Below, piece after piece: positions 1-10,186 of a stretch of 64,000 nt of DNA. Source of the stretch: Candidatus Thioglobus autotrophicus (GTDB lineage: Bacteria; Pseudomonadota; Gammaproteobacteria; PS1; Pseudothioglobaceae); the NCBI GenBank assembly GCA_022448455.1, contig JAKUUR010000003.1, positions 1 to 64,000 on the forward strand, given 5' to 3'. The position numbers and the translations under genes were made by a program. Every line of letters begins with the position of its first letter. The stretch's first letter is position 1. Below the pieces are notes generated by a model, which ran no database searches, was not told the DNA's origin, and worked only from the letters and a program-made list of their open reading frames with translations.

Positions 1-34
1 AAACAGTTTTATTCCACTACTTTAAGGGATCTGT

Positions 35-59
35 TTTGATATAGATACTTTGATATAGA
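35..59. repeat. 11-bp direct repeat near the integrase 3' end
   Basis: The word TTTGATATAGA occurs at 35-45 and again at 49-59, a period of 14 bases. It lies 65 bases beyond the integrase stop codon. It could belong to an attachment or arm-binding region of the element, but nothing in the window shows the other end of that element, so the role is open. Confidence 0.45.
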
Positions 60-123
60 GTGAAATATCCAGTTCGTTTTCTCTGTAATTTTTTGCGAGT
101 ATATTTTTGACTTGAAATAGTGA

Positions 124-1428
124 TTACAGAAACTTTATTTGTCCTTCTTGCTTCTTGTATGACTTTAATGCTGCCGTTCTTGATTGTTCTTTACGATAAT
201 GTAAGTAAGTGTCCGAGATGTGTTTAACAGATGTTCCTGCCATTTTAGATATGTTTATTAAATCCACTCCTGATTGAACTCGTTGAGTAATACCAAAGTG
301 TCTTAAAGAATACCACGAGAGTTTTCTATCTTCCCAGTTTGTAATACCAATACCTTCCATTAATTCTTCCCAGTATTTTCGTTTTCGCATATCGTGTATT
401 GATTTCTTACCATTCATAGAGAAAACTAAATCTTCGTCATTAGTATGTTGTTGTCGTTCTTTCAATCTCAAAAAGTATTGACCACCACGACATAAGAACT
501 TTCTGTGTTTTCTTACTTTTGATGTTTCAGCACGAACTTCAATCTCAACTAATATTTGTTCTTTTTTCTTATCCTCATACTCACTCTCTTTATTATGTGT
601 TTCGTAGTTTCCAACGCAACCCCAGGTGAGTTGTAAAATCTCACCAACACGCATACAAGTATTTGCTAACGCAAGAACATAATCTCTAATCATCAACCTC
701 TCTAACTGATTTTGTTCCTTTGTTTCAATAACCGCAGTCATCTTAAAATCTCTATTACCTATTCTTTCTTTTGCGTGTTTGAGAGAACTAAAACTTCTCA
801 TAAACCTTACTAACTTGTCGTATTCTTGTTCTGTAAATGTTCCTCTTCTACTTAATAAATCACCTTTGATGATGATTTGCTTAAAATCAAAACTCTCAAA
901 GTGTATTAACTTATTCCTATAAGCAAACTTAATCATATGATTGATAGTAGATTTTTCCATTCTAATCGTCTGCACAGCACCAACTTTGATTTCGTTTCTC
1001 ATTACTGAATATTCATATAAGTCCTCTTTATTTAAGTTAGAGAGTTGAGTATTTTCACCACAGATTATTGGAAAATATTTAAGTTGCGACTTGATTGTCT
1101 GCCACCGTTTAAGAGATATTCCAGTCACCAAATCTATGTCGTTCTTTCTATATGCGACATATTCTTCTATGAGTTGTCTAATAGTAATACTGAAAACGAG
1201 TTTGTCCGACATTCCGTGTGCCATCAAATCTTTTGTGAGTTTCTTTGCTTTTTCTAATGCTATGTCGTAATCTTTTGTTCTTAAACTTTTGCGATAGTGT
1301 TTCCCTTCTTCTTTAATCCACATCCTAAACTGATATACTTCACCACTCTTTTTGACTTTGTAGATATGACTTTCCCCGTCATAGAGAGTTTGTTGAAATG
1401 TGTGTTTGTTTTTTCTATTATCAGTCAT
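124..1428 (-). CDS. Tyrosine recombinase / phage-type integrase
   Basis: A site-specific recombinase of 434 residues that would integrate or excise a mobile element. The C-terminal catalytic domain has the first active-site arginine near residue 259 in CMRVGEILQL, a lysine-rich beta-hairpin region (TSKVRKHRKF), the second arginine in YSLRHFG and the nucleophilic tyrosine near residue 408 in HISDTYLHY. The usual box II histidine is a tyrosine, as in several phage integrases. The N-terminal third has a basic, SAM-like core-binding character. The start is ATG at 1428. No tRNA lies next to it and no excisionase is visible; the rest of the element probably lies to the left of the window. It is transcribed away from mfd. 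Confidence 0.9.
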   Translation of the reverse strand: MTDNRKNKHTFQQTLYDGESHIYKVKKSGEVYQFRMWIKEEGKHYRKSLRTKDYDIALEKAKKLTKDLMAHGMSDKLVFSITIRQLIEEYVAYRKNDIDLVTGISLKRWQTIKSQLKYFPIICGENTQLSNLNKEDLYEYSVMRNEIKVGAVQTIRMEKSTINHMIKFAYRNKLIHFESFDFKQIIIKGDLLSRRGTFTEQEYDKLVRFMRSFSSLKHAKERIGNRDFKMTAVIETKEQNQLERLMIRDYVLALANTCMRVGEILQLTWGCVGNYETHNKESEYEDKKKEQILVEIEVRAETSKVRKHRKFLCRGGQYFLRLKERQQHTNDEDLVFSMNGKKSIHDMRKRKYWEELMEGIGITNWEDRKLSWYSLRHFGITQRVQSGVDLINISKMAGTSVKHISDTYLHYRKEQSRTAALKSYKKQEGQIKFL

Positions 1429-1430
1429 AT

Positions 1431-1513
1431 ACTTCGCATTAAAGTTCGCACTAAGTATAATAACTATACACCACCTAATACATTAAATGTAGGAGTTCGC
1501 ACGGACTTCGCAT
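1431..1513. repeat. Four TTCGCA-core repeats between the integrase and mfd
   Basis: A nine-base motif, A(C/G)TTCGCA(C/T), occurs four times in the same orientation: 1431-1439, 1443-1451, 1494-1502 and 1505-1513. The copies form two pairs. Within a pair the spacing is 12 or 11 bases, about one helical turn, and the pairs are mirrored in order (ACTTCGCAT, AGTTCGCAC, then AGTTCGCAC, ACTTCGCAT). This pattern resembles binding sites for a DNA-binding protein, either integrase arm sites or an operator controlling the integrase. No such protein is visible here. Confidence 0.55.
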
Positions 1514-1563
1514 AATAAGATTTGTTGATATGACGCGTTTTTTACCTAAAGTGAGTATCTCTT

Positions 1564-4500
1564 ATGAACATCCTTTATCCTGAAGACTGCAAAACGTTTT
1601 CGTCGGGTTCAACATATTACTGGGGCTCGCTTTTTGGCTCTTCAGAGGCACTCGCATTAATAGAGTTTGCTAAAACTCAACAACAGGTTGTACTCTATGT
1701 AGCCAAAGATATTAAACATTACGTGCAAATTCAAAGGGCACTGAATTTTTACAATTCTTCTTTGAAGATATTAGGCTTCTCTAACTGGGAAGTTCTTGCT
1801 TTTGACCACTTTTCACCTCACCCAGACATTGTTTCATCTCGTCTGGAAACACTTTCACAACTTGCTACTCTTAAGACTGGAATCGTTATCACGACTTTAG
1901 AATCTTTATCACAAAGATTGTGCCCTACTGACTATATTGATAAATATAGTTTCAGTTTGAATGCTGGTGAAACACTTGAAATTGAACCCTTTGTTAACAA
2001 GCTTTTAAAGATTGGATATCGTAGGGTATCAACTGTAATGGAGCAAGGGGAATTTAACATCAAAGGTGCCTTGATTGACCTTTATCCAATGGGCGCTAAA
2101 AGTCCTTATCGAATTGATTTATTTGACAATGAAATTGATTCAATCCGAACCTTTAAAGCTTCAACCCAGAGGTCAATTGACGTTATAAACCATATTAACC
2201 TTTTGCCTGCACGCGAATTTGCATCTGATAGTGAGAGTATCTCAATCTTTAAGAAAAATTATCTATCCGAGTTCGGCAACACAGATGGTTTCATTTATGA
2301 AGAGGTCAGCGAAGGCAGGTTTCCAGGTGGCATTGAATTCTACTTGCCTCTTTTCTTTAATAAAACAAATACCCTATTTGACTACTTAGACACACAACCA
2401 ATTATTGTTCATCAGAAAGGCTTTATTGAAGCAACTCAACTTCACAGTGATGAACTCTTAGATCGTTTTGAGCACTGCAAACTCTCACTTCAAAGGCTAC
2501 CTTTGCCAATCAATAAGGTTTTTTTGAATTTTGAGGAACTCTCCAAACTATTGCAAGACAAAAAGAAAATACAAACACAAGCACCCAAGTCCAATAAAAA
2601 AGAATCTCTAAATTTTTCTGCAGCATTGTTGCCTCCTCTGAAAATTCAATCTCAAACAAAATATCCACTCAACAAATTAATCAAATTTGTAGAGAATTTT
2701 AAAGGCAGAGTATTGATTGTTTGTGAGTCTCAAGGACGGCAGAGTGTACTCACTGACCTTCTTTCAAGTTATCAATTAAGTGCGGTTAATTGTGACCATT
2801 GGATTGACTTTCTTGAACAAAAAGAAAAGCTTTGTATTACCAATGCCAGTCTGAGTGAAGGTATTCTTTGTGATCAGTTTGCAATCATTACTGAGAACAA
2901 TTTATTTGGCAAAGATGTTGTTAAGCAGCAGCGACGTAGGCGTGCTAAACACAAAGATTTTGATGAAGCTATTAAAAGCCTTATTGAGATTCAATTGGGC
3001 GATCCTATAGTTCATGAACAATATGGAGTGGGTCGGTACCTTGGCCTAAAAAGCCGTAGCTTTGATGACAATCAACAAGATTTTTTATCCCTTGAATATG
3101 CCAATGGTGCAATACTATTGGTACCTATTACGTCTCTTAATTTAATTTCTCGTTACTCTGGTGCAAGCATTGATCACGCTCCACTTCATAAACTCGGAAG
3201 CCAACAATGGGCAAAAGCAAAGAAAAGAGCCGCAGAAGCGCTCTATGATGTTGCCGCAGAGTTATTAGAGATATACGCCAAGCGAGAATCACAAAAAGGT
3301 TTTGCTTACCCTAAGCCTAACGATTCTTATAGCTCTTTTGTTGCCAGCTTTGCTTTTGAAGAAACACCCGATCAACTTAAAACAATGGATGACGTTTTGA
3401 TGGATATGCAATCTGACAAACCAATGGACCGTTTGGTTTGTGGGGACGTAGGTTTTGGCAAAACTGAGATTGCTATGCGAGCTGCTTTTTTAGCTGTCGA
3501 AGCGGGTAAACAAGTTGTGATGTTGGTACCAACGACTTTGTTAGCCAGTCAGCATTATCAAACTTTTGTTGATCGCTACGCAAAATATCCTATATTGATT
3601 AAATCAATTTCTCGATTCCAAAGCATAAAAGAACAAAAACAAATTAAAGTTGCCCTTCAGGAAGGCAAAATCGATATTGTAATAGGGACCCATAAACTTA
3701 TCCAAGGTTCAATTAAATACAAAAAATTAGGATTAATTATTATTGATGAAGAGCATCGCTTTGGAGTTAAACAAAAAGAAGCCCTAAAACAACTTCGAGG
3801 ACAAAGTGATATATTAACAATGACTGCAACGCCAATACCGAGAACACTTAATATGGCACTTGGTTCGCTTAGGGAGCTTTCCATCATTGCCTCACCACCG
3901 GCTAAACGTAGCGCCATCCAAACCTTTGTCGATGAATGGGATGATGAAACAATCAAGGAGGCTTGTTCACGTGAATTACACCGAGGGGGGCAAATTTTTG
4001 TCCTTCATAACGACATTGACACGATTGACAATATGGCAGCGTCACTAAGTGAAATGATGCCAAATCTTCGGATTCGTATCGCCCACGGCCAATTGCCGAA
4101 CAAAGAACTGGAACAAATTATGGCTGATTTTTACCATCAACGTTTTCAACTGCTGGTTTGTACTACAATCATTGAAACAGGAATTGATATTCCAAGCGCC
4201 AACACTATCATTATTAATAATGCACAAAATTTTGGCCTCGCTCAACTTCACCAACTTCGTGGCCGAGTAGGTCGTTCGCACCATAAAGCTTATGCTTATC
4301 TCATTATAAAATCACATCAATCCATAACCGCTGATGCTAAAAAGCGTCTAGATGCGATTGCATCTTTAGAAGAACTTGGTGCCGGTTTTATGTTGGCTAA
4401 TCATGATCTAGAAATACGTGGAGCTGGTGACTTGTTAGGAGAGAACCAAAGTGGCAAGATATCCGAGATTGGCTTCAATCTTTATCATGATCTCTTGAAG

Positions 4501-4992
4501 CGAACAATTCAAGCAATCAAAAATAACACCAAACTCGACCTTGATGATTCATTGGTCGAAGAAATCGATATCAATATTGGTATTGCTTGTATCATCCCTG
4601 AAACCTATCTAGACGATGTTCATGAGCGTTTGATACTCTATAAAAGAATCGCCAGTGCTGAGGATGATAGTGAATTAAAAGATTTAAAGATCGAGATGAT
4701 CGATCGTTTTGGTCTGCTGCCAGATGCAACCAAAAACCTCTTTGCCTCCACTTCATTGAGAATTTTTTCCAAAAAGATTGGCATTGAAAAAATCAATATC
4801 ACAGATGATAAGGCTGAAATTACTTTAAATCAAAAAAGCACTATTGAAGCATCAAAAATAATTAATCTGATTCAAAAACAACCACAAAAATATCAATTAA
4901 AAAATCAAAACACCTTGGTCTTTAATGTTTCGATGGATGAAGACGGTTCTCGAATTGAAAGAGTCAAAAATCTAATAAATCAGTTGAATTAA
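1564..4992 (+). CDS. mfd: Transcription-repair coupling factor Mfd
   Basis: A DNA translocase that displaces RNA polymerase stalled at lesions and recruits UvrA for nucleotide excision repair. At 1142 residues it is close to the 1148 of the E. coli protein. The N-terminal part is the UvrB-like damage-recognition module, followed by the RNA-polymerase-interacting domain around residues 480-560. The helicase core has Walker A GDVGFGKTE near residue 627 and a DEEH box in IIIDEEHRFGV near residue 727, plus QLRGRVGRS of motif VI. The C-terminal TRCF domain is complete. It converges on the PfkB kinase with only two bases between stop codons. Confidence 0.97.
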   Translation: MNILYPEDCKTFSSGSTYYWGSLFGSSEALALIEFAKTQQQVVLYVAKDIKHYVQIQRALNFYNSSLKILGFSNWEVLAFDHFSPHPDIVSSRLETLSQLATLKTGIVITTLESLSQRLCPTDYIDKYSFSLNAGETLEIEPFVNKLLKIGYRRVSTVMEQGEFNIKGALIDLYPMGAKSPYRIDLFDNEIDSIRTFKASTQRSIDVINHINLLPAREFASDSESISIFKKNYLSEFGNTDGFIYEEVSEGRFPGGIEFYLPLFFNKTNTLFDYLDTQPIIVHQKGFIEATQLHSDELLDRFEHCKLSLQRLPLPINKVFLNFEELSKLLQDKKKIQTQAPKSNKKESLNFSAALLPPLKIQSQTKYPLNKLIKFVENFKGRVLIVCESQGRQSVLTDLLSSYQLSAVNCDHWIDFLEQKEKLCITNASLSEGILCDQFAIITENNLFGKDVVKQQRRRRAKHKDFDEAIKSLIEIQLGDPIVHEQYGVGRYLGLKSRSFDDNQQDFLSLEYANGAILLVPITSLNLISRYSGASIDHAPLHKLGSQQWAKAKKRAAEALYDVAAELLEIYAKRESQKGFAYPKPNDSYSSFVASFAFEETPDQLKTMDDVLMDMQSDKPMDRLVCGDVGFGKTEIAMRAAFLAVEAGKQVVMLVPTTLLASQHYQTFVDRYAKYPILIKSISRFQSIKEQKQIKVALQEGKIDIVIGTHKLIQGSIKYKKLGLIIIDEEHRFGVKQKEALKQLRGQSDILTMTATPIPRTLNMALGSLRELSIIASPPAKRSAIQTFVDEWDDETIKEACSRELHRGGQIFVLHNDIDTIDNMAASLSEMMPNLRIRIAHGQLPNKELEQIMADFYHQRFQLLVCTTIIETGIDIPSANTIIINNAQNFGLAQLHQLRGRVGRSHHKAYAYLIIKSHQSITADAKKRLDAIASLEELGAGFMLANHDLEIRGAGDLLGENQSGKISEIGFNLYHDLLKRTIQAIKNNTKLDLDDSLVEEIDINIGIACIIPETYLDDVHERLILYKRIASAEDDSELKDLKIEMIDRFGLLPDATKNLFASTSLRIFSKKIGIEKINITDDKAEITLNQKSTIEASKIINLIQKQPQKYQLKNQNTLVFNVSMDEDGSRIERVKNLINQLN

Positions 4993-4994
4993 GA

Positions 4995-5990
4995 TTAGAT
5001 ATTGAATTGTTGCTTGAGACTAATGTACTCAATTGCCTCAATGCGAGTGCCAAACTGACCTACCACTAAGGCGGCTGTAGTGTTGGCAAATCTTGCTGCC
5101 CAAGCGTAATCATGACCGCTACTAATAGCATACAAAAAGGAACCTGCAAACATGTCTCCTGCTCCATTAGTATCTACAGCATTGGTTGACACTCCAGGAG
5201 TATGAATAAGCTGATGACCATCGTATGTTAAGGAACCACCTGGACCGCGAGTAATGACAAATGTTTTTGCATACTGTTTGAGAACATTCGCAGCTGCCTC
5301 AACTGTATGTGTTCCTGTAAACCTTCTAGCCTCATCAGTATTACAAAAAAGCAAGTCAATACCCTCTCCTATAACACTTTTAAGGCTCTCTGAAAAGACT
5401 TTTACTACATAAGGATCCGATAGACTTAAAGATGTTTTTACACCTTTTTGTTTAGCACAAGCCATGGCATTAATGGCAACATCAGTCCTTGCTTTATCGG
5501 TTACAAGATAACCTTCCATATATAACCACTTTGAGTTTTCTAAGGATATCGTATCAACCTCTTGGAATGTGATATCTATACTCACTCCCAAAAAAGTGTT
5601 TAGGGTCCGTTCTGCATCTTGGGTAATCATAACAAGGCACTTTCCCGTGGTGCCGTCGCTTGCAGCTGCATTATGAAAATCAACACCAGCGGCGTTTAAA
5701 TCTTTTACGAAAAAATCACCTTCCCAATCATCCGCCACCTTGCCTGAATAAAATGTCTTTGATCCAAAGCTGCTAGCGGCAACAATGCTGTTGCAAGCTG
5801 AACCACCGCAATTACGTTTGACAGGAGTTTTTTGAGAAGTTAGAGCGTTGATTAGTTGATGTTGACGCTCCTCGTCAACCAGGGTCATTATGCCTTTTTC
5901 CACTTTGTTTTTGCTTAGAAAGTGGTCGTTAACGACAACTTCAATATCCACTATAGCCGCACCTATTCCGTATACATCATATTTTTTCAT
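4995..5990 (-). CDS. PfkB-family kinase, adenosine kinase-like
   Basis: A ribokinase-fold kinase of 331 residues. It has the N-terminal GGSACNS glycine motif used in substrate binding and the C-terminal DTNGAGDMFAGSFL anion-hole signature that carries the catalytic aspartate. The overall pattern matches the bacterial adenosine/nucleoside kinase branch of PfkB rather than fructokinase, but substrate cannot be read from sequence alone. It lies downstream of ispH on the same strand, 43 bases away, and may be cotranscribed with it. The ATG at 5990 precedes MKKYDVYGIG, a normal beginning for this family. Confidence 0.85.
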   Translation of the reverse strand: MKKYDVYGIGAAIVDIEVVVNDHFLSKNKVEKGIMTLVDEERQHQLINALTSQKTPVKRNCGGSACNSIVAASSFGSKTFYSGKVADDWEGDFFVKDLNAAGVDFHNAAASDGTTGKCLVMITQDAERTLNTFLGVSIDITFQEVDTISLENSKWLYMEGYLVTDKARTDVAINAMACAKQKGVKTSLSLSDPYVVKVFSESLKSVIGEGIDLLFCNTDEARRFTGTHTVEAAANVLKQYAKTFVITRGPGGSLTYDGHQLIHTPGVSTNAVDTNGAGDMFAGSFLYAISSGHDYAWAARFANTTAALVVGQFGTRIEAIEYISLKQQFNI

Positions 5991-6033
5991 TGAAGTTGTG
6001 ACCCTAAAAATGTTTAATTTTAAATAATAACTG

Positions 6034-6963
6034 TTACACTCTTAATGTATTTGGTACTGGAAAATGCACAGACTCATTGGCGCCCCTAACTTCAATTATC
6101 TCATTGGCACCATTATCTAAAAGATAACTTACAACCTCCTGAACTAATATTTCAGGCGCCGAAGCACCTGCTGTTATACCTATCGAATCTAGTCCCTTAA
6201 GCCACGCAGGATCAATATCATTGGCTCCATCAATTAGATATGCTGGTTTTTTATTTTTTTCTGCTATCTCCCGAAGTCTATTAGAGTTCGATGAGTTTTT
6301 TGAGCCAAGCACTAACAACATATCTGAACTATTAATGATGGCTTTTACAGAATCTTGCCGATTTTGTGTCGCATAACAAATGTCACTCTTTTTTGGGGCT
6401 TGAATCCGTGGGAACTTTGATTGCAATGATTCAACAATCTGTCTGGTGTCATCAACTGATAAGGTAGTCTGTGTGGTATAAGAGATATCTATACCAGTTG
6501 GAAAATCAAGCGTTTCGACGTCATTAATTGATTCTACTAGGGTAATTTTTTTGATGTCATTTGACTGACCAAGAGTACCTTCAACTTCAGGATGTCCAGC
6601 ATGACCAATCAGAATAACTTGATGATTTTGTTTTTGACGCCGTGTAACTTCTTTATGCACTTTTGTTACTAAAGGGCATGTTGCGTCATAAATAGTAGAT
6701 GTAATTGAGTTTGCATCTTTTCTGACTTTTTGAGAGACTCCATGAGCACTAAAAACCACAATACCGCCTTCAGGCACCTGATTAATTTCGTCGACAAATA
6801 CTGCGCCTTTTTCTTTCAGGTTGTTGACAACAAATTGATTGTGAACAACTTCATGACGAACATATATTGGAGCACCATGCTTATCTATAGCTCGCTCAAC
6901 TATCTTAATTGCGCGCTCGACACCTGCACAAAATCCTCTTGGGTTAGCCAGAAATACTTTCAT
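6034..6963 (-). CDS. ispH: 4-hydroxy-3-methylbut-2-enyl diphosphate reductase IspH
   Basis: The last enzyme of the MEP isoprenoid pathway; it reduces HMBPP to IPP and DMAPP with a [4Fe-4S] cluster. The 309-residue protein opens with LANPRGFCAGVERAI, whose cysteine is the first cluster ligand. The other two conserved cysteines lie in DATCPLVTKVH and in DICYATQNRQ. The HEVVHN and HAGHPEVEGT histidine motifs of the substrate pocket are present. Full length with an ATG at 6963. Confidence 0.97.
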   Translation of the reverse strand: MKVFLANPRGFCAGVERAIKIVERAIDKHGAPIYVRHEVVHNQFVVNNLKEKGAVFVDEINQVPEGGIVVFSAHGVSQKVRKDANSITSTIYDATCPLVTKVHKEVTRRQKQNHQVILIGHAGHPEVEGTLGQSNDIKKITLVESINDVETLDFPTGIDISYTTQTTLSVDDTRQIVESLQSKFPRIQAPKKSDICYATQNRQDSVKAIINSSDMLLVLGSKNSSNSNRLREIAEKNKKPAYLIDGANDIDPAWLKGLDSIGITAGASAPEILVQEVVSYLLDNGANEIIEVRGANESVHFPVPNTLRV

Positions 6964-7035
6964 GATTGTTATACATTATTGATATCAAGGGATTAATAAA
7001 ATATCTAAAATTAAAAAATAAAAAAAATAGATTTA

Positions 7036-7878
7036 CTATTTATAGTTTAAAGCAGACAAAATCTGAAATATTTTATTGCGTAATTCTGAGCGGTGAACAA
7101 TCATATCTATGGCGCCCTTCTCTAATAAAAATTCACTCCTCTGAAAACCTTCTGGCAACTTTTCATTAACAGTTTGTTCTACAACTCTAGCGCCAGCAAA
7201 ACCAATCCTTGCTTTGGGTTCTGCAATTTGAATATCTCCCAGCATTGCCAGACTCGCAGAAACACCACCCATCGTTGGGTCAGTCAAAACAGAAATAAAA
7301 GGAATTTTCTTGTCGGCCATCAATTTCACAGCAAGCGACGTTTTAGACATTTGCATCAAAGAAAAAAGTCCTTCCTGCATTCGAGCACCACCGCTCGCTG
7401 AGAAACAAACAAGGGGATTACTGTTCTCAATCGCTGAATCCGCTGCTCTGACAAACTTTTCACCAACAACTGAACCCATCGAACCCCCCATGAAATTGAA
7501 ATCAAAGGCAGCTGCTACAATTGGCATGCCTTTTAATAAACCTTTTTTAACAATCAAAGCGTCTTTCTCTTTGGTTTTTTTTTGAGCGTCAATATAACGG
7601 TCTTTGTATTTTTTTTGGTCTTTAAATTTCAGAGGATCCACAGACTGAATATTTGGCGCAATTTCAAATTGATGCTCCACATCCAGGAAATTTTTAAGTC
7701 GCCTTCTTGCCGATATTATTAAATGATGGTCACACTTTGGACAGACATAAGAAAGGCGCTCAAGTTCTTCCTGATAGAGGACGCGACTGCACTCAGGGCA
7801 TTTACTCCAGAGGCCTTCTGGAATATTTTTTTTAGCGTTCTTGCCAATTGACGGCAAAATTTTCTCTAACCAGCTCAT
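7036..7878 (-). CDS. accD: Acetyl-CoA carboxylase carboxyltransferase subunit beta
   Basis: Transfers the carboxyl group from carboxybiotin to acetyl-CoA with AccA, giving malonyl-CoA for fatty acid synthesis. The 280-residue protein has the N-terminal zinc ribbon (CPECSRVLY followed by CPKCDHH) and the crotonase-fold carboxyltransferase region with SGGARMQEG and [12 protein letters not shown]. It follows trpA by 12 bases on the same strand, the trpA-accD order common in proteobacteria. Confidence 0.97.
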   Translation of the reverse strand: MSWLEKILPSIGKNAKKNIPEGLWSKCPECSRVLYQEELERLSYVCPKCDHHLIISARRRLKNFLDVEHQFEIAPNIQSVDPLKFKDQKKYKDRYIDAQKKTKEKDALIVKKGLLKGMPIVAAAFDFNFMGGSMGSVVGEKFVRAADSAIENSNPLVCFSASGGARMQEGLFSLMQMSKTSLAVKLMADKKIPFISVLTDPTMGGVSASLAMLGDIQIAEPKARIGFAGARVVEQTVNEKLPEGFQRSEFLLEKGAIDMIVHRSELRNKIFQILSALNYK

Positions 7879-7890
7879 AGTAGACCTTGA

Positions 7891-8691
7891 TTAATTAATG
7901 GCATTTGAGAATTGATTTGCCAGATTACCAACCTTAGTAATCATTTTATCCTTATCACTAGAGAATTGCTCAATAATAGAAACAAGAGTACTGCCAACAA
8001 TAACTGCATCGGCATTTTCACTAACCTGTTTAGCTGTTTCAGCATTTTTGATACCAAAACCTACGCCGACTGGTAATTTAATATGATTTCGCATCCTAGC
8101 CAGATGATGGTTCACAGAGTCAATATCTAAATTTCCAGCACCAGTGACACCCTTCAAGGAGACGAAGTATACAAAACCAGTTGCTATTTTTGAAATGTCC
8201 TTTAATCTGTCGTCCGTGGTTGTAGGGGCCACCAGAAAAATGAAGTCAATTGCAACAGCATCCAATTCAGATTTAAGATCATGAGCTTCTTCAGGTGGCA
8301 TATCCACCACCAAGACACCGTCCACTCCAGCCTCTTGAGCTCTCTCTGCAAAGGCTTTATAACCATAAACTTCAATTGGGTTGGTATAGCCCATTAACAC
8401 AATACCAGTACTTTGATTGTGTTCTCTAAACCTCTCAACAATGGCAAGAACATCTTTCAAACTAACACCATCGGCAACAGCACGTTCATGAGATTTAGCA
8501 ATCACTGGTCCATCTGCCATGGGATCAGAAAAAGGTACACCTAGCTCAATAATATCTGCACCATTGTTCGCTAAAGAAAACACCAAGGCATCAGAATTAT
8601 CTAGACCCCCATCACCGGCTGTTATAAATGGGATAAAAGCTTTTTTGCCAGATTGCCCGAGTTCGTTAAAAATGTTTGAAATTATTGACAT
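7891..8691 (-). CDS. trpA: Tryptophan synthase alpha chain
   Basis: Cleaves indole-3-glycerol phosphate to indole and glyceraldehyde 3-phosphate within the TrpA2B2 complex. The TIM barrel carries the catalytic glutamate in DIIELGVPFSDPMADGP and the aspartate in VLVVDMPPEE, and the C-terminal phosphate-binding loops GVGFGIKN and VIVGSTLV. I start it at ATG 8691 (MSIISNIFNEL, 266 residues); a TTG 27 bases upstream is in frame but would add residues foreign to the family. trpB is not in the window, so the gene is either separated from it or trpB lies elsewhere. Confidence 0.95.
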   Translation of the reverse strand: MSIISNIFNELGQSGKKAFIPFITAGDGGLDNSDALVFSLANNGADIIELGVPFSDPMADGPVIAKSHERAVADGVSLKDVLAIVERFREHNQSTGIVLMGYTNPIEVYGYKAFAERAQEAGVDGVLVVDMPPEEAHDLKSELDAVAIDFIFLVAPTTTDDRLKDISKIATGFVYFVSLKGVTGAGNLDIDSVNHHLARMRNHIKLPVGVGFGIKNAETAKQVSENADAVIVGSTLVSIIEQFSSDKDKMITKVGNLANQFSNAIN

Positions 8692-8774
8692 AGTTTTGTT
8701 CGCCTTAATGAGAGTCAAATTTTAGCACAGAAGCACTTCAACACAATTTATTGTCCTATCCAAGAATGTTTGAT

Positions 8775-9821
8775 TTATTTTACTTTATGATAAGAATGCA
8801 CAGCATCCACCAATACTTTCATATTATCGGGATTAACATCCGGACTTATACCATGACCAAGATTAAATACATGCCCAGTTTCTCCCTTAAATTGGTCAAG
8901 CACTTTATTAACTTCAGTGACAATAACCTCAGGTTTGGCATAGAGAACTGATGGATCTAGATTGCCTTGCAATGCTACCTGAGATCCAACCCGTCTTTCA
9001 GCTTCTCCTAACTCTATAGTCCAGTCTAGACCGATCGCATCACAGCCACTTAAAGCAATCTGCTCAAGCCAAGCAGACCCCCCTTTTGTAAACACTGTTA
9101 CCGGAATCGTTTTATCTTCATAATAACGATGAATTCCTGCGACAATTTTTGTCATATACTTGAGAGAAAAATCCTCATAACTCTGTTTATTTAAAAGACC
9201 ACCCCAGGTATCAAAAATCATTACTGAATCTGCACCTGCTTCAATTTGGTTATTCAAATAATCAATGACCGTTTCTGCTAGGACGTTTAAAAGTTGATGC
9301 ATATGATTGGGATTTTCAAACATCAAACCTTTAACCTTTGAAAAGCTCTTACTGGAACCGCCCTCTACCATATAAGTCGCCAAAGTCCACGGACTTCCAG
9401 CAAAACCTATAATGGGGACTCTACCTTTGAGGTTCTTTTTGATTACTGAGACCGCTTCACTGACATAGGCAAGCTCGCTACCGACATCTGGTTTAGACAG
9501 TCTATCTATATCATCTAGTGTGGTCAAAGGTTTGTAAAACTTAGGGCCCTCACCTTCCACAAAATATAAACCAAGACCCATCGCATCTGGAATGGTTAAA
9601 ATATCTGAGAAAAGAATCGCGGCATCCAAATCAAAACGCTCAAGAGGTTGAAGTGTAACTTCACACGCCAATTCACTGGATTTACATAAGCTTAGGAAAT
9701 CACCAGCTTTTTTTCGAGTCTCACGATATTCTGGCAAATATCGCCCCGCTTGTCGCATAACCCAAACTGGAGTGCGTGTTACTTCTTTTTTTAAAAGGGC
9801 GTTTATGTAGTCGGATGCCAT
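8775..9821 (-). CDS. hemE: Uroporphyrinogen decarboxylase
   Basis: Decarboxylates the four acetate side chains of uroporphyrinogen III to coproporphyrinogen III in haem synthesis. The 348-residue sequence has the family signature [17 protein letters not shown] near residue 16, whose arginines bind the substrate carboxylates, and the second signature [17 protein letters not shown]. The C-terminal [10 protein letters not shown] is also conserved. It stands alone, separated from rpmE by a terminator and from trpA by 83 bases. Confidence 0.97.
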   Translation of the reverse strand: MASDYINALLKKEVTRTPVWVMRQAGRYLPEYRETRKKAGDFLSLCKSSELACEVTLQPLERFDLDAAILFSDILTIPDAMGLGLYFVEGEGPKFYKPLTTLDDIDRLSKPDVGSELAYVSEAVSVIKKNLKGRVPIIGFAGSPWTLATYMVEGGSSKSFSKVKGLMFENPNHMHQLLNVLAETVIDYLNNQIEAGADSVMIFDTWGGLLNKQSYEDFSLKYMTKIVAGIHRYYEDKTIPVTVFTKGGSAWLEQIALSGCDAIGLDWTIELGEAERRVGSQVALQGNLDPSVLYAKPEVIVTEVNKVLDQFKGETGHVFNLGHGISPDVNPDNMKVLVDAVHSYHKVK

Positions 9822-9890
9822 AATAATGTCTCAATCGAAAAGGTGATTATAATGATTTTGCAGTATATTTTATGTTTCCTTCTGGCACAA

Positions 9891-9914
9891 AAAAAGCCAC
9901 AATTGTGGCTTTTT
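9891..9914. terminator. Terminator downstream of rpmE
   Basis: A perfect inverted repeat: AAAAAGCCAC, then AATT, then GTGGCTTTTT. It gives a GC-containing stem followed by a U-run on either strand. It lies 20 bases past the rpmE stop and 70 bases before the hemE start, so it ends rpmE transcription and insulates hemE. Confidence 0.85.
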
Positions 9915-9933
9915 CAAGCATAACAGTAATTAT

Positions 9934-10146
9934 TTACCGCTTGAATGCACCGTAGCGAGACTTAAACCTCTCAACACGACCAGCAGTATCTACAATTTTT
10001 TGCTTACCCGTATAAAAAGGGTGACAATTTGAACATACATCTATGTGTATTTCATCTTTCGTGCTAGTTGAACGCGTTTCAAAAGCATTGCCACAACTAC
10101 ACACAACCTTAGTGGTTTCGTAAGCAGGATGAATATCTGTTTGCAT
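9934..10146 (-). CDS. rpmE: 50S ribosomal protein L31, zinc-binding form
   Basis: A 70-residue large-subunit ribosomal protein located at the intersubunit bridge. The zinc ligands of the C+ form are visible: CSCGN near residue 16 and CSNCHPF near residue 38, followed by YTGKQK. Presence of the cysteines distinguishes it from the zinc-free YkgM type. Transcription ends at the hairpin immediately downstream. Confidence 0.97.
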   Translation of the reverse strand: MQTDIHPAYETTKVVCSCGNAFETRSTSTKDEIHIDVCSNCHPFYTGKQKIVDTAGRVERFKSRYGAFKR

Positions 10147-10186
10147 AACTGTAATCTACAAGGTTAAAAAGAACGCAAATTATATA

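Noticed and set aside
1429-1563. tRNA gene as the integrase attachment site
   Set aside because: No cloverleaf or T-loop sequence is present in the gap or to the left of the integrase.
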